From Salminus brasiliensis (lineage: Eukaryota; Chordata; Actinopteri; Characiformes; Bryconidae), in contig NC_132878.1 in assembly GCF_030463535.1 (NCBI RefSeq), forward strand, positions 39,561,554-39,625,553: DNA of 64,000 nt, read 5' to 3'. Position numbers and translations under genes: made by a program. Shown here one piece after another: positions 1-13,512 of this stretch (positions are counted from its first letter, which is position 1; each line of letters begins with the position of its first letter). Below the pieces are notes generated by a model. It was not told the origin of the DNA. It made no database searches and worked only from the letters and a program-made list of their open reading frames with translations.

Positions 1-1075
1 TTCTGTTAAAGATGTGTGTTGTAACAGTTCAGAGAAATCATTGAAAGCCTATTATTGCCTTGATATTTATCCAAGTGTATGTAAAATTTAAGCATTAAAC
101 ATTTAAGCCATGTTAGATACATGTCTAATATTAACTGCCCCTATTAACTGGATAGACAGTATTTCAAAGACATACATTTCTTTTCACATGTCTACATTGG
201 TTCTGATGTGATTCATTTAATTCTTTTCTTGGTAGTTTGTAATTTTCTGTTGGTTAGTAACATTGGGTGTTCTGTTATCGGCTGCAAAGCTTCATTTGAA
301 AGCAATAATTAGTGTTTGTCCCCTAGTTTCCACTAAGAAACCAAGTTTTGTATAAATTATGGCTACAAATAAAATATGGGGTTAATAACAATATTGACAT
401 AATAAATATGAGTCTGCAGTGATTATTTTGTAGCAGTGGATTGTGCAGCCAGGAACCTTATGAAATTATAAGGTCGTTATTTTTTTCTAGTTTGGCTAAG
501 TCTATCTAGCTTGGCACAGTTAGTTACTTCCAGCGCTCATTGCAGCATTGTCAGTTGCTTCTGTTGGCCAAGCTTGTCACATTGCTTGTCATAATGCAGC
601 TCAAATTAATAGGTTGCAAATGCCAACTGACACAAAATTCACATCCAGTAGTAGCCAATGACATCTCCAGGCTACAATCAACAATACAATATCAAGAGTA
701 CACAATTGGAAATACTCAGAAAAGGACAGGCTCATATTTTTTTTTACTTAACTACATAACCCATTAAGTATTTATATATGGCAATTCCCTCTGAGGGGGC
801 TGACTTTAAGTGCACAGAAGAATATGTCAAATGTTTGACCAAATCTGAACTGTTTCAGTAGACTGTGTGAAATAGTCCTTCGCAAGAATAACAAATCGGC
901 CTCAGTTTCACAGACCCCTCTCCCTCAGTTACAACAGAGGACCCAAAAGTCAGAAAAGGAGGGAAATCATGAGTAATTAGCACTTTTGTCAGTTTGCAGG
1001 AAACAAAGTATCAGTTTCATGGCCCTTACATTTGCCCGCCACCTGTTGGACATGATAATTAAATAAATTAGCCAG

Positions 1076-1107
<32 letters not shown>

Positions 1108-1597
1108 AGAGAGAGAGAGCGAGAGAGCGAGAGAGAACAGGAGGAGTCTAGTCATATTTATATCAACAATGTCTGACAAAACTGTCTAATTATCCCCCCT
1201 GGCCCCAGCTCATCTTACAACTCACAGCCAATTTGCCATTTGCCCTCCTGTCCCGGGGCCAAGCTGCACAGCCGTGCGTCTTTAAGCACATGCTAATGAC
1301 AGCTCTTTCAAACCCCGAACTTTATAATTGTAAGGGGTGACTTACATACATATGGCATTAGTCCACATTGCTAATAAAGGAGGGTCAAGGGGAGGTTCAC
1401 TAGAATCATCACAACGCATGTGGGCTCAGTAAGTCTCCAACTGAGAACACTGAGGGGTCATTTAGTTTCTTGTTTGCCATGATTAAAAAAGGACAGACAA
1501 TAGGTCTTAATCTGCAATAAAGTGGTTCACTGGCTGAGCATCACGTTTGTACGATTTCCCACTTATAACTTGCCATTGTAACCAAAACTCATATCTC
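1..1597. other. Gene-free unique sequence with one compound microsatellite
   Basis: No coding region is recognised; the short open frames here are chance or low-complexity. A GC-balanced segment at about 1190-1350 (CCAGCTCATCTTACAACTCA onward) looks non-repetitive and is a possible regulatory element. The rest is AT-rich intergenic DNA. Confidence 0.5.
1075..1136. repeat. Compound (GT)n-(GA)n microsatellite
   Basis: An interrupted (GT)n run to about 1107 passes straight into a (GA)n run interrupted by GC. It accounts for the Ser/Leu- and Thr/His-rich reading frame on the minus strand. Confidence 0.95.
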
Positions 1598-1699
1598 CTA
1601 AAAAAAGACATGCTCAATGAATAAATAGAAAAGTCTTATTCTATTGGTCTTGTAAAATGTATTTGCAAAAAAAGAAGATTCTTTGCTAGAACTTAACAT

Positions 1700-1885
1700 T
1701 AGTAATGGCACCAAATTTTCACCGCTGTCCAATGAAAACATGTATCTCCATTGTATCTCCAGTGTTTGAACCCTGTAGCTGCTCTGTACACTGTGTAAAT
1801 CATTCTGAATGAATAGACATGCTCTAAATAACCTTGCATAAACTCTTATTCTACATTGACTCCCATTTACAGTTAAGAACATGTT
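1700..1885. repeat. Interspersed repeat family B, copy 1
   Basis: The core (CCAATGAAAACATGTATCT, then CTGCTCTGTACACTGTGTAA and ATCATTCTGAATGAATAGA) is closely matched at 63589-63790 in the same orientation. No coding capacity is seen. The class is unknown; it is probably a non-autonomous element. Confidence 0.7.
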
Positions 1886-4800
1886 TGCCTTCTTCTACTT
1901 GTTTTTGATTGGACAGTGACAATTTACATTTACATTTTGTTAGGCATAGTAGGCTGAGATAGCATGTAAAGTCAACTGTATCTGGGGGAAAACGTATTAA
2001 GGCCTGTTGAGAGAATTATCCTCAAGAATTGCTATTATATACTAGAATAAAATAATTATATTATGACATTATGGTTGGTGATTAGACAAGGAAGTCAACT
2101 GGGATAAAAAGCAGTTGCTAATTGGCTACAATTACTGCCCTTGACTGAGCAAACACACATTTCAACATTCTGATCATTTGCACCTGTGCAAATCTGACCT
2201 CAGGAAGTGATTACATGAAAGAGGGCAACTGGAATGTATTTAAAGTCAAAAAGGTGAAAATAATCACTAATTGCTCTTTAATCTGTTTGCTTTTTGGTCC
2301 AAACTGTTCTGACAGACTCGGATTCATTGGTTAACTGAGCCTTCCTTAGTTTCTTATTAGGTTTGCCCACAAACCCAGAGCGCATAACTCAGCTGTGACC
2401 TGCCGGATGGCTTTGGAAGGGCACACTCCCAGAGGGACAGCATTCAGAGCTTAATTAGTATGTCAAGGGACAGTTTTAAAGTGAGCTGAGATGAGAGGCA
2501 GCTCGAATGGGAAACGTGAGCTGATTGTCTTTCTCAGTTCAAGGCAAATCAGGGAAAAACATCAGACACCAAGAATCAAAACGAGGCAAAGGGCAATGTA
2601 TAATGAACCACTGCTGGGGGGGCTTGTTTAACACTTTGCCCTGAAGTGTGACTGTGAAAGACTACATGAGCTGTATCTGTGCATGCGATCATGCGAACAT
2701 AAAGCAAACTCAAATACAATACACACTGTTGATGTGTGGATTTTTGTGATTCTAAAATTTAATGCTGTCTTCAGTCAAGAGTTGTGCAGATATTAGGGAT
2801 CCACGCATGTAGTGCTGAACCCATTTTGTAATTGTTAGTATTTTTCTTATTCAAAGTCAATTTGTTGCCTATTGTTAGAATTACTACATCATCATTTTGA
2901 TCTTTTTGTGTCTTCTCTCCCAGCACTAGTAGCTTCTTGAGAAAGGTCAAGTTCAGTGGCCTCCCAGAAGGGGCAGCTGGCCTGGATAGGGTTACAAGTT
3001 CGGGCTGCCAAAATGCAGGAACTGGCGTGTCATTGAGGCATGGGTGATTACTCAACACATCATCCCCGTAATGCCTGCTATGTTAATTATGCCTCAGGCT
3101 CCTCTCCAGCAGGGGGATTTCAAGCTGAAGTGCAGGCATGGGCCTCATTATGGCTGCCCCAGTCCACCATGTGCAGGGGACGTGATCTGCAGAGGAACTC
3201 TCCAAATGTGCTCAGGGTCTCTGAACGAGTATCCAATTTGCCACCAGATGGTACTTTATCAGGTCCTATGTTTTTCAATGCTGTAGTTCACGACATGTTA
3301 GGATTGTCTACACCTAACACTTTGAGAAATATGGATGGACTAAGTAGAAACATCTACATATACCTGAGAATAATGGCTTTGCTTTCTGTAAAACAATATT
3401 TCCATAATGCATTTCCAAAGTAATTCTCCATGAATGTGACCTTTAATTATAAAAAATCCTGACGTGACAGTGACGGTCCAAAATAGCTCTAATTAACACA
3501 GCAAGGCTTATCACACACTAAGGTGTATTGCTCATTAACTACAGGGATTTCTGTACAAACTGGTAGGGCTATTCCTTGGTAAACGAAGTTTGCAATAACA
3601 CTTCTGGGGGATAATGATGTACATGCAAAAACATTGACAATACCAGGACTCAAAAAAAGGAATTGATTGACTTATTACTTATTACTATCAGGGCTATCAA
3701 GGATATTTGACTGCCTACACACTATACATCAGCGCTACACATCTGGTACAGCAGAAAAGTATGCCATTTTCAAATAAAAGCATTTTGCAAGTCAAAGAAT
3801 CACCCAAGCCATTCCCTTAAACCCTCTGGGAGGGGTTTAAAACATGGCCACACCAATAAAAAGACAAAGGCCTTTCTCCTCAGGTTTTATGAACCTCTGT
3901 GTAATCATTATGATAAAATCAAACTTAAATCTTAATCCTTTTCCAGAAACAGACTTCAAATGGAGACAATACCATGGATTGCGTGTAGCATAAGCATGTG
4001 CATATCTAAACAATATATCATAGAAAGCTTTTTTTAATGATTGAAAGTGATTTGCCATCCTGTTTGAAACATCAAAATGTCAGCTCATTTATCTCCTGAG
4101 TAAAAGGCTCTCCTGCTTTTGAAGCATTTAAGATGTGAACAGTGGGGGGAAGGTAGGGGGGGCTTATACCATTTCCACTTGAAATAGGAAGCCAAGACCT
4201 TCTGGGAGACACTAAATTGAAACTAAGGCTGTTCCTGATGGACCACAGGATATGCCTGCAAAATTTAGACGTATCAAAATGGCAAAAAAGTCTGTTAGTG
4301 CCCATTCATATAAACTGAATGGCTTGTAATGTCCTCGACCCCTCTGAGAATACTTGCGAAGCTGAGGAGAGACTGCAGGAAGAGCCAAATGGTTTTGACA
4401 TAACTTTATTTTAGTGCACTACAGGTTTTCTCTCCTCCCCACAGTTTAATGTTGTATTCCACTGGGTCGCGGAAGGAAGCGGCCAAGTAAATTCCCGTGC
4501 CTGGCTTTAGAGAGAAAAGAGAATTTTGAAGACAGGTGAAAAACAGAAAGAAAAATAAACTCAGGTACAAGTCTTTTCCCTTGTCATCCAGAGACTCCTA
4601 ATTCTAAAACTAAACAGTGTAAGCTCATTTTAAAATGTAATTTCACAAGTTTATGAGGCAATATATGGGCAAACATAAATTTAGAAGTCCATTACAGGGC
4701 ATTCAATATGACTTTCTATCTGTCTCACTTATTTTTGTTTAATGTGTTTGTTAGGGACATTCTGAAGTTTTCCTTATTGTGTCTTTGTTTGTGTCTGCTG

Positions 4801-5394
4801 TTTCTCTAATGTGTTATGTGACCTTCTGACAAGACAATGTGCTTCATAAATGAAACTTTTTATTGTTTATTGTCATAATCATGATGGAGACAGCTTTCAG
4901 TGAGTATGTGATCATGTATTGTGCAATTATGCACTTAGTGCAAGTGCCTCGCTAATTTACCTCAGAGGTGCTTAAGAGGGGGAAGTATTACAAAGCTTTC
5001 ACCCAGCTGCCTGTAATGAACTAAGCCGATGTTTTCTAACATTTCCCCTTTTTTTTCGGAGGAAGGAGGTTGGAGCTCCAAAAGTAAACAAAGTCAGGGG
5101 CTTCAGGAGTTCTAACTGCTCCCTGTGCACTTCAAGAAATGTCCCATATGCTTTCAAGATTTGAGAGCAGCCGACCTTTTGATACTGCAGGGTATAGAAT
5201 GTTTATTTTAAATGTTTTATAAGGAACTCATATACTTCTGAGAGAAAGTGAAATGTTTGTTGTATGTGTTACAAAATGAAGCACGCTTTACATTTACATT
5301 TACATAGATTAATCAAGTCAAGAAAGTATGGGTTAAAATGATGGGAATAAGAACATTTGTTAAAGTACATAAACCGTTTCTGAATTTTTTTAAG
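1886..5394. other. Gene-free sequence with several candidate regulatory segments
   Basis: There is no recognised gene. The plus-strand frame at 3040-3423 (127 codons) shows no known domain. Segments around 2330-2520, 2930-3260, 4320-4510 and 4910-5060 are GC-balanced and non-repetitive and contain homeodomain-type cores such as TTAATTAG and GTTAATTATG. They could be conserved non-coding elements of the hlx1 locus; this is inference only. Confidence 0.4.
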
Positions 5395-6705
5395 TTTTAA
5401 GTATCAGGACATAATAAAAATATAAACAATAAATCAATAAACAATAAAAACATCTGGTCCTAAGAAGGTGATAAAATTAGGTAAATACAACCTCAGATGA
5501 ACAACACCACACACAACAGATTCCACTGTGTCATTGGTTATTTAACACAAAAATAGGCCAAATGCAGTTTGAAAAGTTAAGGACACCCTTACTGCTTTTA
5601 CAGGAATTAAGATGGTAGGTAGCAGCCAGGTGCTGCAAATCTATGGCCCTTGATTAAGTGATCATCAGCAAGTGTGAGCACCTCTATGAAAGCAGAGGGT
5701 TTTGCAGTTTCCTGGACTGGAGCATTCAGGTGTAGGTTAATACAATGCCAATGAGGAAAGACATCAGCAATGATCTTAGAGAAGCAGTTGTTGCTGTCTA
5801 TCAATCTGGGTAGGGGTGTAAGGCCATTTCCAAACAACCTGAAGTCCATCCTTCTACAGTGAGACAGATTATTCACACAGAGAAAACAAGACGTCCCAGG
5901 AGTGGAACGTCCCAGCAAAGTTCAGGCTGTGCAATGCTCAGAAAAAAAACCCCCAAAAACCCAAGAGCTACATCTCAGACTCAACAGGCCTCTGTTAGCA
6001 TGATACATGTTTGAGTTTGGGACAGTACAATCAGAAAAATACTGAACATGTATGGCTTGTTTGGAGGGGTTGCCAAGAGCAAGTCTCTTCTTTTAAAAAA
6101 GAACATTGGCAGCATTGACAACCACAAGACTTCTGAAACAATGTTCTTTGGACAGATGAGAGCAAAACGAAAATGTTTGGCCATACTTTACCAAACCAAA
6201 CAGCATAACAGCACAAACACCTCATACCTACTATCAAACACAGTGGTAGGGTGATTTTTGCTTGTTTTGCAGCCACTAGACCTGGGCACCTTGCAGTCAT
6301 TGAGTTGATCATAAACTCTGAGGACAAGATAAAAACTGAGGACATTTATACAACAGCTAAAGCTTGGCCGAAATTGGGTCATGCAACAGGACGATGATCC
6401 CAAGCACAGCAGCAATTCTGGCTGAACGATGTAAAAGACTGATAGTCATAGAATAAACTATTACTATTTATCGCTGCTAAAGATGGTTCTTTAAGATACT
6501 GATTCATGGGGTGTACTTATATTTACACATGGCTTTTCCATTTGGCCTAGTTTTTAAAAAGAAATAATGTCACAGTGGAATCTGTCATGTGTTGTTGTTC
6601 ATCTGAGGTTGTTTTTATGCAATTTTAAGACCTGCTATGGACCAGATGTTTTTTATTATGTCCTAGGTAAAACTAGAGAATTCAAGGAGGGTGTACTTTT
6701 CTTTT
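5395..6705 (+). mobile_element. Decayed Tc1-like transposon (TcMar-Tc1), transposase sense on plus strand
   Basis: Inverted ends are visible. The left part (about 5405-5550: ATCAGGACATAATAAAA, CATCTGGTCC, ACCTCAGATGAACAACA) is the reverse complement of the right part (about 6565-6670: TGTTGTTCATCTGAGGTTG, CAGATG, TTATTATGTCCT). Between them lies a broken transposase. A helix-turn-helix region near 5740-5900 resembles typical Tc1 coding sequence, and later blocks lie near 6040-6260 and 6360-6410. Stops, frameshifts and a large 3' deletion remove most of the catalytic part, so it cannot be active. The element is about 1.3 kb, against about 1.6 kb for intact relatives. Confidence 0.88.
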
Positions 6706-9700
6706 CATGTTTGTATAAAATGAGAACATTTCAGAATGCTTGAAAATAAGTAAAAGTTTTATATTTGTAAGTGTATTTACTTATTTAATTTATATACTGT
6801 TTTTTACTCAGCATAATCAGTGTTTTGGTCAATACTCCCTCACTTGAACATGATCTGAGCTTTCAAGTATATATGAAATGTGTTCATGAATAATAGGGTA
6901 ATGTTTCTGACTCTAGTCTACAGTAGCCATATATTAAGACCCTCACAGTATTAGTTCACAAACATTACAGTTATTCAGATGGTTCCATGTGAGATTTTAG
7001 GTTTGAACTGGGGCCTGTCCCTCTCTGAGTTTAAACAGGAAAACTTTTTCATTTGTGCCACCCCTAAGACTTAGTTTTCAGGAAGGGGCTAGATTTATTG
7101 ACATATAAATTACATGTGGTTTTGTGGCAGAGCTGGAGGTGTAATGCACTCTGCACATGTCTGGATTTGTAAGCATGAAAGTGAATGGGTGAGGCTGACC
7201 ATAGACACCACACTGCCTGTATTTAATGCCCTGTATCATATACACAATCTCATTGACATGCATTGATCCTGGCAAATCTTTCTTAAAGAATAAATGGATG
7301 TAAATGGAATTTCACAAGAGTAACACTTAAACACATAGCTGTATATAGTGAAAACAGTAATCCAAAAGATTATTGCAGTATAACAACTGAATGCAAGTTA
7401 ATAGAAACAGCTGAAAAGGAATATGTTCTCACACGAGTAAATACAAGCAACAATTTGCCAAATTTCTGACCCATGTCCCCCTGCTTAGCTATAATAAAAT
7501 GCAATGCATATTTACCCAGGAATCATCACACCAGAGCTGATTAATTTTGTATACCAAACTAGACTACAGATGTTTGCTTTGTTTTTCTTGTCTTTTTTCT
7601 TCCTCAAATTCATTCTCCTTGACCGTGTTGAGTCGTAGTTAGGTGTCATGAGAGGGCTGCTTTTGAGAGCTGTAAGGGCCTCTGAAGGCCCCTAAATTTG
7701 TCTTTTGATGGTTTGAAGATTCAACTGGAGGACTTGAGTCGGATAAAGAGAAGAAAATTGCCCATTTAGAAAAAAACAGACAGCATTTCCTTCCTCATGT
7801 CAGCATGAAAAAAGGAAAAACAGAGGAATACAAACTAATTCATCTCTTGGCTTTTACAGCTCCTGAATGGCTCGTATTTCATAATTCCTTCGTAACATCA
7901 ATAGCAAGGAGAAGGCAGGTTGCACATGCAGAGAAGCTTTATTACAAGTGACCCGAGAGCCAAAGTCATTCTTACTATTAAACTTCAGATAGCTAGTGGA
8001 CGGATACATGCTCACACAAGAACTAGACTAGACTACGGTAAAGCATTGTTACCTCAAAATATATAACTCAAAACAACACAAGCATTAAACAGCCAAATGT
8101 AACAGAACATAAAAGCTGCAGGCTGCATAGAACCTGAAAATCACAACTTATGCTGAGGATGAATGGGCTCCTACAAGAAGCAAGTGAGTCTCCCAGTCAT
8201 TGCCAGGGGAGGGCGATGCCTGCAGGGGCCTGGCTGTGACATGATCGGTCACAAACAAACAACTGACATGCAACTTATCTGTAAGTGAAGCATCCAGGGG
8301 GCTGAGCCATGTGACAGAAACATGCAGCTCCAGAAACATCAAAGGGCAGAACCTTAAGAGCAGCGAAGCTATATGACATCCTTTATTTTTTTCCTTATGT
8401 TGTTAAATTCCTGACACATTATATGCACTGTTTGAATAGCTTTATAAAGTAGCTCCTATGCTAGTCTCTAAAATATGCATAAGAAAGGGGAAAGTGAATG
8501 TGTACACTGTTAATAATGTACAATGTTTTAGGTTCAAGGGTGCAACTACCAATTGCCCCTGCAAACTTACTATAACCTAGTCTAAACTAGCCAAGTAATG
8601 GTGAAGTTACATTGATCTTCTACTGTCGGCAGGTATAGCAACTCTGTTATTCAAGATTTGCAATTTACTGTGTGCCTTTCCTACATAATACTACAGACCT
8701 CAGAGAATCAACAATTAAATTTACTTAATATATTGTAAATAAAACTTTAGTTGCATTGGCATTATTGCATTGGCAAAACTTTATTGCCTAGCTGACAGCA
8801 GTGAGGACATTCTCAGATGGTAAATAAAATGTTTTAAAGTCTGCAGTGTGGAGCTATTTTACAGTGGAACTTGAAAACAGACCCTAATATCTGAACCTTT
8901 ATAAATTATCACTAAAAAGCCCTGTTTTACCAGCGGGAGAACCGCACACCTTTCTTTATTTTTAAACCACTACTGAAGAGCAGATGCTAATACACACAAA
9001 CACACACACTATAGAAACCCCAATCACAGCACATTCACCCACTTTAAAGCAGTTGTTATACACCAGTGGACCATCAACAGCAGATATCAGTCCAGAGTGT
9101 GTACCACTACAAACACACAGGAAGTGACTTGGCTACAGTGTTTGAAAAGGAACTGGGAGCTGATTGGCCAGGGAGGTGAGTCAGACTGGATTATAAAACA
9201 GTCATTTTAAGAAAAGTCTCGACTGACCTAAATAAATCAGTCCAGAAAGTCTGATTATAGAAACTGCTACTGAAAATAAAGAGATTTTACTGAATATATT
9301 AATCAGCAGTTCCTCTCATGTAAGAGACTTGGATCAGAGGCAAAAAATCATGGCATCTCTAATATTTACACTTTAGAGTATGGATTTCTGACATCTGTGG
9401 TTGCTTTCATTTCATATACTGAGTTGTCTAAACACCATATATGTAATATAAATATCATTTAAATAAATTTCTTATCATGTACTCTATATCCTACCTCTCT
9501 GTTGTCATTACAGTCACCTTCTTTGCAGAATTGCATTTTTAATTATGCTTTTTTAGTGCTTGGATGTCTGATCCAAAAAGAAAAAATGAAATATATTAAT
9601 CATTACATTTTGTTCTCTTTTCATGGAAGATTTGAATTTTGTTATTTTGCCACTGTTTCATTTTGCCCAGTTTCCATTGTAGTGCAGTTTTTCTCTTGAT

Positions 9701-11854
9701 TGACAGTTATGCTTGTGCAGATGTGAGAGGATAGGCTTTTTGCACATTTGAGTTTTGAACTAGTATCTTAGCTGCATGGTGTATTGTATAACTCCACTGC
9801 CAGATTCACCCTTTTCTGGGTGCTCCCATAGCCTCAGTACTTTTGATAGGTCATGATGAGCATAAAAGAAAAAGGGTCTTGACCAAGACATCATTATTTC
9901 TACACATTTTAAACATTTATAACTATAAATTGAGAGAATAAAAATGTTTTGATAGCCATGGAATGAAAATGACATGGCTAACATCTGACATCAATGCTTT
10001 ACCTGTCTCCAGATACTAATCATCCATCTGTGCCATATGGGAAATCCATATTGGAAGTGCTGCTTCAGTGGATTCCTTAGGATCCGTCTGTTAGTGTCAT
10101 TGGACATCATGCTGAAAGAGTGGTTGATTTAGCGCTCGGCCGGCCTATTCCCCTTATTCCTTTTGTGGAATTATTTATTGTGTAAATGGTTTAAGGGACA
10201 AGAGGTGAAGTGGGACCTATTCACACTCACTCTCCAGACATCACACATGGACCCATTTTATTTCATCTCATAGTGACATCTCTGCAATCCACTGCAGTGC
10301 TTTCTGCAAGACTTTTGTAAATAGCTCAGTATCTCAGACAAACCCTACTGTATTCTCCCATGCTGGGGTGTAATAAGCGAACAAAGGTAGCATTTAATTC
10401 CATTTTCATAATGATGCACCTCGCTGGCAGTATCCTTTGGAAACTGCAGCCATAAATTTTATTACTATTAAATGTTTCTAATGGGAGTTGACAAATATTT
10501 GAATGGAGCTGCACAACTCTTGGCAGCAGTCAGCATAAGGAAAATCCCCAGTCCTGAAAAACGAGGAACACATAAATACTGAAAAGCCATTTATCTCAAC
10601 TGTGTTTCAGAGCAATCTAAGCCAGTTTAGATTGTCCAGTGAAAATACAATGTGCTTAAGGGCAACTGCAAAAGATTTTATGATCGTAATAAAATTGTCA
10701 TCTATTATGGATCAGAAACCGAACATTGTGAGGGCGCGTTGGAGTGTGTGTCTTGTAATGAAGGCACATTGAGTGACAGGCTAGTTTTATGACAAAGGTG
10801 CTAAAATGTGAAGCACCATATTATAAACAGCCAAAGAAAGTCCTATAACAGCAAGTAAAACTAAATTACTTTAAGATCCCTTTGGGGGCAATGCTTATAG
10901 CTGTGCTGGTTGCACTGACTGGCAAAGGGCCTATGTCCCATTAATCCTGTGTGCTTGATGAAAGGTCATCCAAAAGGAGATGGCCATGAGAGTCATCCTG
11001 CCAACAGGAATAAACATAATTTTTCCTTGTAAATCTTTAAACTGGTGACCAAAACAACTTGGGGAAATTTACCAGCAATATCTTGTGGTTAACTCTGCTC
11101 TTATTCCACCATGAAGCAGTGCTCTAGTAGTTCCCATTACTATGAGTGCAAATTGATTTATGTCAGTGTTTACTGATGACTTTCAGATGGTAGCACTCAC
11201 TGAGCATTGTCCTATGTTTCCAGATGAACCTCTGATGAATAAACTAGTCAGGACCACTGGGGACAAACCATATTTATTGAGGTTATGTGTTACTGTTCAT
11301 GGGAGAAAACAGATGGGTTTCTCTTATGGTACATTTAGCCACTGAAAAAACGTTTTCTGCCATGCCACTGCCTTTTTTATCTGCATTTAGGATGATGTCT
11401 TAAGTAGACTTAGGCCCTGAAATTGTATTATTAATACATAGCATTAAATGCATTGAGAAAAGTCCAAAATGGTCAGTTGGACACCATTTACAAAATAGAG
11501 AAGGCTTGCGACTGTCGGCCTCTGCTTACTTGTTATGGGTGTGGACACGGATTTCTGTGAAACTACTTGTATACTCTATATTGGACTGAAAAGGCGTTTT
11601 GGACCCAGAGCAATAGCAATAGTAGAGAACTCTAGGTTTTGATGTAATTCTTTTATTTCTTCAACAGTGTGTCTTAAGTGTTCATTTTCATTTAAACACA
11701 GTAAATTAGATTAACCTAACCTAAGTTCTCAAAATAGCATGCTGACTTAGAAGGAACAGTTTGTCTTGCAAAATTTAGTCTGTATATCTTTATATCAAAG
11801 AAAGCAAAGTAATGGCTTTATTTGACTGTGAAGAGAAGTGAGTGTTTAGTCAGT
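6706..11854. other. Gene-free, mostly unique sequence
   Basis: No coding region or clear transposon is recognised. A promoter-like trio (ATTGG, TGAGTCA, TATAAAA) occurs at 9163-9198. Short CA-rich patches lie near 8990-9010. The small open frames have no recognisable domain. Confidence 0.45.
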
Positions 11855-12350
11855 TTAGGAACGTTCTCCCCTGCGAGTGCTGCCCTAGCAGTACCGTAAG
11901 TGCTGTTATTGTGAAATGGAAACATCTAGGAACAACAACAGCTTAGCTGTGAAGCAGTAGGCCACACAATGTCACAGAACAAATCGCCGCTGGAAACAAC
12001 ATCAGCGCAACAGCTGTTCATCAGGAGCTTCATGGACTGGGTTTTAATGGCAGAGCAGTCACACACAGGGCTAAGATCACCATGCCCAATGCCAAGCATT
12101 GGCTGAAGTGATGTAGGCACACCGCCAAAGGACTCTGAAGCAGTGGAACACATTTTCTATGTGTGATGAAGTGATGAATGGGCAGATGAATCTAGGCTTG
12201 GCAGATGCCAGCAGAACACTACCTGCCCAAGTGCCGACTGTAAAGTTTTGTGGTGGAGAAATAAAGGTCTAGGGGCTGTTTTTCATGCTTTGGGTTGGGC
12301 CCTTTTAGTTACACTGAATGGTATTCTTAATGCTACCAAAAAAAAAAAAA
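11855..12350 (+). mobile_element. Fragment of a second Tc1-like transposase
   Basis: The nucleotide sequence from about 11860 (GAACGTTCTCCCCTG) through ACAGCTGTTCATCAGGAGCT, CAATGCCAAGCATTGGCTG and GATGCCAGCAGAACACTACC follows the middle part of a common fish Tc1-like transposase gene on the plus strand. The lineage is distinct from the element at 5.4 kb. It is interrupted by small indels and ends near a poly(A) run at about 12338-12352. No inverted ends were found, so it is a truncated relic. Confidence 0.8.
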
Positions 12351-13060
12351 AACCACAGAAAACCAGACGTAAAAGATGTAGTCCAGGATGTTTGATGTAA
12401 TAAATTCCTGGTGAATAGAAGAAAAGAGATCCTCACCTGGCTTACTATGCAATGAACCATCGAAGCTTTGTAAGTGACTGCTTATACGAGAGTTCAAATG
12501 TCTGTATGATGTCTTTGACGTACCAAGAACCGTGCAGGGTTACTCCAGAAGGTACTGAACTAAGAGGTGGGCCTCTTTTTGAAAGTGCCGAAATGTCATA
12601 GCTGTAAGTACAGCTGCTTTCTTATAGGCCTTTTCAGGCCACTGACCGACACCATGACAGTTTCATATGCAGACAGAGAACTTTAAAATGGACTTTACAG
12701 TCGAAATATGTGGAGGCAAACATTTTTTCACCATGTGTGCTTTTTAATTACCACTGAAATGTACATAATACGTGTGCACTGAATAAAAATGAAAAGTACA
12801 TCAAATGTTACATTCAAATAGTGCTGAAAGAATTACACACAATCGTTTTCTAGACATATCTCTTATATAAAATAACATTAATATTTGTTGTTCATCCATT
12901 CACATGTACATCCAAGTAATAGTTAACATAGTCAATCTCTGGAAAGCAGTTTTCATCAATTTGAAAAAGGTTGGTCTGTGAAATTTTATTTATCAAAAGG
13001 CCTATCTGGTTCAACTATGTACCCCCTCCCCCACCCAAAATTTTGCTGTGCTTCTCCTAA
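12351..13060. other. Gene-free sequence, nothing specific seen
   Basis: AT-rich sequence after the Tc1-like fragment. Part may be decayed transposon tail, but I cannot identify it. Confidence 0.4.
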
Positions 13061-13069
13061 CCCCTTGTG

Positions 13070-13512
13070 TTTTCCCTTCCTTTCTTTTTTCTTTCCCACT
13101 CTTTCCCATGTACTGAGATGCCCAGTTCCAACAGTTCTATCATGGTACACTACCCTGCTGCCTGCAGCCCTGCTCTGGGGCCTCTCGTTGACTATGCCTG
13201 TGACTGTTTACCTGCATGGATCTTTTATCCATTAAATCTTTTATCCAAATTAAATTCCCTTAAATTCAGTTTTGTTTTATTGTTGTCTTTATTCCTGATT
13301 TGTTTTTTATTGGACTATCCAGTGTCGACCAGAGGAGAATGGGTTCCTCTTTAGAGTCTTGGTTTCTCTCAAGTTTTCTTTCTCTCAATCTGAGGGAGTT
13401 TTTTTTTTTTGCCACTGGCTTGCTCAGAGGCACGGATCCAGATCTCTGTAAAACTGCTTTGTGATAACTGCTGTTGTGAAAAGTGCTATATATATAAATT
13501 TGAATTTATTTT
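13070..13512. repeat. Fish interspersed repeat ending in an ATAAATTTGAATT tail
   Basis: The segment GACCAGAGGAGAATGGGTTC, CTTGGTTTCTCTCAAG, GAGGGAGTTTTT, GCCACTGGCTTGCTC, CTGCTTTGTGATAACTGCTG, AAAGTGCTATATATATAAAT is a sequence that recurs in many teleost genomes. The 5' limit is uncertain; the recognisable part runs from about 13180. The overlapping open frames are repeat-derived, not genes. I do not know the class. Confidence 0.7.

Noticed and set aside
3040..3423. 127-codon plus-strand frame and its overlapping 80-codon frame
   Set aside because: Two frames are open over the same DNA, which argues for low stop density rather than coding.
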